The notes beneath the pieces are model-generated. The model was not told the origin of the DNA. It was given only the letters and a program-made list of their open reading frames with translations, and did not search any database. Below, piece by piece: positions 62,801 to 64,000 of a stretch of DNA of 64,000 nt; position 1 is the stretch's first letter, and each line of letters opens with the position of its first letter. The stretch is from Symbiodinium natans. Lineage: Eukaryota > Sar > Dinophyceae > Suessiales > Symbiodiniaceae. The translations under genes were made by a program, and so were the position numbers. The stretch covers positions 1,746,192 through 1,810,191 of the forward strand of contig CAJNDS010002301.1 of NCBI GenBank assembly GCA_905221605.1, read 5' to 3'.

Positions 62801-63854
62801 TGAACCCTGAACCCTGAACCCTGAACCCTGAACCCTCCCCCACCCGCGCCTTGAACCCGTTCTGAGAAGCGTTGACAAAGCTTTGACGCTTCTGATCAAT
62901 GGCATCCTGGAGTTAGGGTAAAGGGTTCAGGGGTTAAGGGTGCTTTGCGGGCTTTGGGGGGTTTAGGGTTTAGGGCTTTTTTTGGTTGGGGGGGGGGGGT
63001 TCGGGGGATTTAGGGATCAGGGTTTGAAACCCTAAACCCCGAAATCCCCCAAAACCCCTAGCTCCCGGTACTCAACCCCCTTAAAGCCCCCCAAACCCCC
63101 TGAACCCCCCGCAATCGAAGACGAGCACGGCACCGACCCATCCTTCCGCAGTGCGTAGCTGACGTCGCAGCCGGAGTCGCGCATGTTCAGGCCCTGGCAG
63201 GGATATCCACTAAATCGCACCTGAGACTAGGGATGTTGAGGGTTTAGGGTTTAGGAGCAGGAATATCCCATCTAGAATTCGCGGCGTGGGGCTTAGGAGT
63301 GAGGGGCTTTCGGGCTTGGGGGATTGTCAGGGTTTTTTGGGCTTTAGGTGGGTTTAGGGCTCGGGGCTTAGGGTTTTTAGAGTTATGGGCTCCTCCTGCC
63401 AAGCCCAAGCAGCCTGTAGTCCTACCAACAAGCCGTCTGCGGTAGCCCAGAAACCATGCTATAATACGAAATGCCTTTTGGGGGTTGGTTTCTTTATAAG
63501 GGAACCCATAACCGAACAAGGGAAAAGGGTACCACTGGCTACGAAGGGTGCTTGTGTCCCCGCTCACTTGCCGACCTCTCAGCTCTACCACATCATCTTC
63601 ACGTAGACCCTGCGACAATGTCACTCGCACCAAAGCCTCACTCGAAAGGCATACAGCCCTAAAACCCTGAACCCTGAACCCTGAAACCCTGAAACCCTGA
63701 ACCCTAAACCCTAAACCCTAAACCCTAAACCCTAAACCCTAAACCCTAAACCCTAAACCCTAAACCCTAAACCCTAAACCCTAAACCCCAGCACCGGAAG
63801 CACCTGGTTCAAGCCCTGGGCGCCACAGCCGACGATGACCACCTTCTTCTTGTC
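49392..63854 (-). CDS. ilvC: Ketol-acid reductoisomerase, 27 micro-exons, 5' end beyond window
   Basis: Second enzyme of branched-chain amino acid synthesis: NADPH- and Mg-dependent isomerisation and reduction of acetolactate or acetohydroxybutyrate; in algae expected in the plastid, though the N-terminus that would show a transit peptide is outside the window. Twenty-seven minus-strand exons join in frame to 1383 nt (460 codons plus TAA) and run collinear with E. coli IlvC from about residue 35 to the end. Residues matching the known active site are present: the GCGAQG Rossmann loop, NADPH-binding R/R/S (ALRK, KRQS), His in SHGFN, Lys in APKCPG, Asp and Glu in SDLMGEQ, two Glu in YYESLHE, Ser in VISDTAEY. 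Length and domains fit the long class II enzyme of gamma-proteobacteria, not the plant sequence. The 26 introns use 19 GC, 4 GA and 3 GT donors; all acceptors are AG|G. Introns are mostly telomere-like repeats. Individual exons are listed separately. Confidence 0.93.
49803..49835 (-). CDS. ilvC: ilvC exon
   Basis: [11 protein letters not shown], 33 nt, matching VNEAIRSHAIE. GC donor. Confidence 0.92.
50537..50568 (-). CDS. ilvC: ilvC exon
   Basis: Completes Gly, then [10 protein letters not shown], matching AVDNGQLRD. 32 nt, GC donor. Confidence 0.88.
50645..50705 (+). repeat. (GA)n-(TA)n microsatellite
   Basis: GA repeats followed by TA repeats in an ilvC intron. Confidence 0.85.
50824..50942 (-). 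repeat. Homogenised CCCCAAA heptamers
   Basis: About thirteen CCCCAAA units then CCCTAAA, ending 12 bp from the ilvC exon at 50954. Confidence 0.93.
50954..51005 (-). CDS. ilvC: ilvC exon
   Basis: [17 protein letters not shown] plus one base of Gly; fits the PFMAELQPGDLGKAIPEG region. GC donor. Confidence 0.87.
51285..51322 (-). CDS. ilvC: ilvC exon
   Basis: Completes Gly, then [12 protein letters not shown], one residue shorter than GNYLFSYACVPLLK. GA donor (AAG|GACC); next exon also begins GAC. Confidence 0.88.
51358..51573 (+). repeat. TTTAGGG array with CTTAGGG cluster
   Basis: Long array right of the ilvC exon 51285-51322; central units are CTTAGGG. Confidence 0.95.
51978..52104 (+). 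repeat. Homogenised TTCTAGGG octamers
   Basis: About fifteen GGTTCTAG octamers, a variant hardly seen elsewhere here. Confidence 0.93.
52171..52217 (-). CDS. ilvC: ilvC exon with catalytic Ser
   Basis: Completes Lys, then [15 protein letters not shown]; Ser of ISDTAEY corresponds to S414. GC donor after the first base of a Gly codon. Confidence 0.94.
52228..52312 (+). repeat. TTTAGGG array right of ilvC exon
   Basis: About twelve heptamers starting 11 bp from exon 52171-52217. Confidence 0.95.
52926..53002 (-). CDS. ilvC: ilvC exon with catalytic Glu pair
   Basis: 25 codons including [20 protein letters not shown]; the two Glu of YYESLHE match E389 and E393. Ends within a Lys codon (AA|G), GC donor. 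Confidence 0.95.
53478..53513 (-). CDS. ilvC: ilvC exon
   Basis: [12 protein letters not shown], 36 nt. GC donor. The intron between this exon and the preceding one carries a long CT microsatellite. Confidence 0.94.
53729..53879 (+). repeat. CT microsatellite
   Basis: Interrupted (CT)n of ~150 bp in an ilvC intron; source of long spurious frames on both strands. Confidence 0.92.
53973..54020 (-). CDS. ilvC: ilvC exon
   Basis: [16 protein letters not shown], matching EQEYFDKGVLMIAMVK. GC donor; next exon also begins GC. Confidence 0.95.
54532..54612 (-). CDS. ilvC: ilvC exon
   Basis: 27 codons beginning [20 protein letters not shown] and ending QIK. The distal donor (AAG|GCTG) is preferred over one at TP because it restores the expected spacing to the next exon. 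A run of nine C follows inside the intron. Confidence 0.88.
54887..54955 (-). CDS. ilvC: ilvC exon
   Basis: 23 codons beginning [20 protein letters not shown], matching KHMDDIISGEFSSGMMADW. Donor GAT|GCCT. Confidence 0.94.
55126..55242. mobile_element. Foldback element, family 4
   Basis: GGGTAGCCCAGTAAC at left and GGCACCACTAGGCTACC at right are inverted; AAGGGTGCCCTTTTT within. In ilvC intron. Confidence 0.68.
55361..55412 (-). CDS. ilvC: ilvC exon
   Basis: Completes Leu, then [17 protein letters not shown], matching RAYALSEQLKEIMAPLF. GC donor. Confidence 0.92.
55768..55826 (-). CDS. ilvC: ilvC exon
   Basis: [19 protein letters not shown] plus TT of a Leu codon. Acceptor follows a T-poor, A-rich run (AAAAAAAG|G). 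GC donor, phase 2. Confidence 0.92.
56187..56228 (-). CDS. ilvC: ilvC exon
   Basis: [14 protein letters not shown], 42 nt, nearly identical to AEKLIQFGWETITE. GT donor. Confidence 0.95.
56847..56899 (-). CDS. ilvC: ilvC exon
   Basis: Completes Gly, then [17 protein letters not shown], matching SLLCFDKLVEEGTDPAY. GT donor (TAC|GTTC). Confidence 0.93.
56905..57008 (+). repeat. TTTAGGG array right of ilvC exon
   Basis: About fourteen heptamers beginning right next to exon 56847-56899. Confidence 0.95.
57524..57578 (-). CDS. ilvC: ilvC exon with Mg-binding Asp/Glu
   Basis: [18 protein letters not shown] plus one base; D and E of SDLMGEQ are the metal-binding residues equivalent to D217 and E221. 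GC donor after a split Gly codon. Confidence 0.95.
58172..58206 (-). CDS. ilvC: ilvC exon
   Basis: Completes Arg, then [11 protein letters not shown] (35 nt). The neighbouring order matches HRAGVLESSFVAE of IlvC. Donor GAG|GCAG. Confidence 0.9.
58361..58431. repeat. Foldback hairpin, family 2-like
   Basis: GGGTAGTTCTCTAAATTAAG pairs with CTAATTTGGAGAACCACCC; a short tip of GGGCCC arms. In ilvC intron. Confidence 0.7.
58499..58550 (-). CDS. ilvC: ilvC exon
   Basis: [17 protein letters not shown] plus one base of an Arg codon (C|GT) completed by the next exon. GC donor. Confidence 0.92.
59193..59255 (-). CDS. ilvC: ilvC exon
   Basis: 21 codons starting [16 protein letters not shown] and ending NDPK, the linker from the Rossmann domain to the helical domain. 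Acceptor GAG|GAG, donor AAG|GACT (GA type). Confidence 0.95.
59264..59377 (+). repeat. TTTAGGG array right of ilvC exon
   Basis: About sixteen heptamers, 9 bp from exon 59193-59255; intron partner CCCTAAA at 59691-59764. Confidence 0.95.
59691..59764 (-). repeat. CCCTAAA array
   Basis: About ten heptamers in the same ilvC intron as 59264-59377 and in opposite orientation. Confidence 0.95.
60008..60061 (-). CDS. ilvC: ilvC exon with catalytic Lys
   Basis: [18 protein letters not shown], nearly identical to IlvC; Lys of APKCPG corresponds to active-site K155. Donor GAG|GCGA. Confidence 0.95.
60445..60488 (-). CDS. ilvC: ilvC exon with catalytic His
   Basis: [14 protein letters not shown]; the His of SHGFN is a catalytic residue in class II enzymes. 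Donor CCG|GACC (GA type); the following exon also starts GACC. Confidence 0.92.
61464..61503 (-). CDS. ilvC: ilvC exon
   Basis: [13 protein letters not shown] plus the first base of a Ser codon; the Ser (A|GC) is completed by the next exon, giving the conserved YSHGFN. Phase-1 intron with GC donor. Confidence 0.88.
61717..61808 (-). repeat. CCCTAAA array
   Basis: About thirteen heptamers in the ilvC intron between 61503 and 62186; TTTAGGG arrays follow at 61860-61930. Confidence 0.94.
62186..62239 (-). CDS. ilvC: ilvC exon
   Basis: [18 protein letters not shown], matching the Rossmann-domain segment [13 protein letters not shown]. Donor GCA|GCTG; the donor was fixed by joining in frame to the next exon. 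Confidence 0.92.
62446..62478 (-). CDS. ilvC: ilvC exon
   Basis: [11 protein letters not shown], 33 nt, identical in register to [13 protein letters not shown] of IlvC. Donor GCG|GCCC. Confidence 0.9.
62775..62834 (-). repeat. Homogenised CCCTGAA heptamers
   Basis: About eight variant units ending 15 bp from ilvC exon 62850-62906. Confidence 0.93.
62850..62906 (-). CDS. ilvC: ilvC exon
   Basis: [19 protein letters not shown]; carries the second Arg and the Ser of the NADPH specificity loop. Donor AAG|GCGC, acceptor CAG|GATG. CCCTGAA repeats lie immediately to its left. Confidence 0.92.
63143..63193 (-). CDS. ilvC: ilvC exon
   Basis: [17 protein letters not shown], directly continuing the previous exon as in E. 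coli IlvC; includes the first NADPH-phosphate-binding Arg. Donor AAG|GATG is GA, and the next exon also begins GATG. Confidence 0.93.
63441..63544. mobile_element. Foldback element, family 4
   Basis: GGTAGCCCAGAAACC and GGTACCACTGGCTACG inverted ends; TATAAGGGAACCC core shared with 55126-55242. In ilvC intron. Confidence 0.68.
63691..63788 (-). repeat. CCCTAAA array left of first visible ilvC exon
   Basis: About twelve heptamers ending 15 bp from exon 63804-63854. The stretch 63860-64000 is intron with TTTAGGG variants. Confidence 0.95.
63804..63854 (-). CDS. ilvC: ilvC exon (first visible)
   Basis: 17 codons, [17 protein letters not shown], the first beta strand and dinucleotide-binding loop of the Rossmann domain. 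Acceptor AG|GAC, donor CAG|GTGC (one of three GT donors). An acceptor 5 nt further upstream is possible but breaks the AG|G rule and the phase. Confidence 0.92.
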
Positions 63855-64000
63855 CTTTTCTTTGGGTTCAGGGTTCAGGGTTTAGGGTTTAGGGCCAGAG
63901 GGCTCCTATAGGGTTTAGGGTTGAGGGTTTGGGGTGTAGGCTTTAGGGTTTGGGGTTAGGGTTTGGGATCATGGGGCTCCTAGAATTGGGGGCTTAGGGT

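Noticed and set aside
1-64000. tRNA or rRNA genes
   Set aside because: No cloverleaf with A and B boxes or rRNA core was recognised; the only tRNA-like match is the retroelement primer site.
1-64000. Plant nuclear DNA, suggested by TTTAGGG telomere type
   Set aside because: GC/GA donors with AG|G acceptors, E. coli-type KARI and the copia polyprotein style fit a dinoflagellate, which has the same telomere repeat.

Overview
The window reads as dinoflagellate nuclear DNA, most likely Symbiodiniaceae. Four observations support this. Spliceosomal introns have GC, GA or GT donors and an invariant G after the AG acceptor. The genes identified lie on one strand. A Ty1/copia element has a dinoflagellate-style polyprotein. 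The TTTAGGG-type telomeric heptamer (CCCTAAA on the other strand) occurs in dozens of interstitial blocks across 64 kb. Almost every long open frame here is a low-complexity shadow. The real genes are hidden because they are broken into micro-exons of 24 to 81 nt.

Layout, all host genes on the minus strand. (1) 63,854 to 49,392: ketol-acid reductoisomerase (ilvC), 27 exons found, complete except for the N-terminal ~35 residues beyond the right edge. (2) About 46.4 or 43.3 down to 23.0 kb: fragments of a coiled-coil protein gene, less certain. (3) 22,780 to 2,673: a core spliceosomal SmB protein in 14 exons that sum to 654 nt and join in frame from ATG to stop. These exons were found by reading conserved peptide islands between repeat blocks and joining them at G(C/A/T)...AG|G sites. 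The reference proteins (E. coli IlvC, human/plant SmB) were recalled from memory, not searched.

The introns are built largely of telomere-like repeats in a systematic arrangement. Most exons have CCCTAAA repeats on their left and TTTAGGG repeats on their right (+ strand). In the sense RNA an intron therefore tends to begin with UUUAGGG repeats and end with CCCUAAA repeats, which are complementary. The repeats could fold the intron and bring weak GC donors to their acceptors. This is the most striking feature of the window.

Mobile and repeat DNA sits in the introns. An antisense 5.6-kb copia LTR element (6,798-12,387) lies in SmB intron 9, with a TAGGG target duplication inside a telomeric repeat and an apparent half-tRNA(iMet) primer site. 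It lacks protease and integrase and carries frame breaks. From 24.66 to 39.55 kb a block free of telomeric repeats is bounded by ~44-bp inverted repeats. It holds an inverted leader, five ~2.25-kb tandem units in A-B-A-B-B order, and a 1.6-kb palindromic AT-rich minisatellite. Several families of ~100-bp foldback (MITE-like) elements are scattered through introns and spacers. No tRNA, rRNA or CRISPR was seen.
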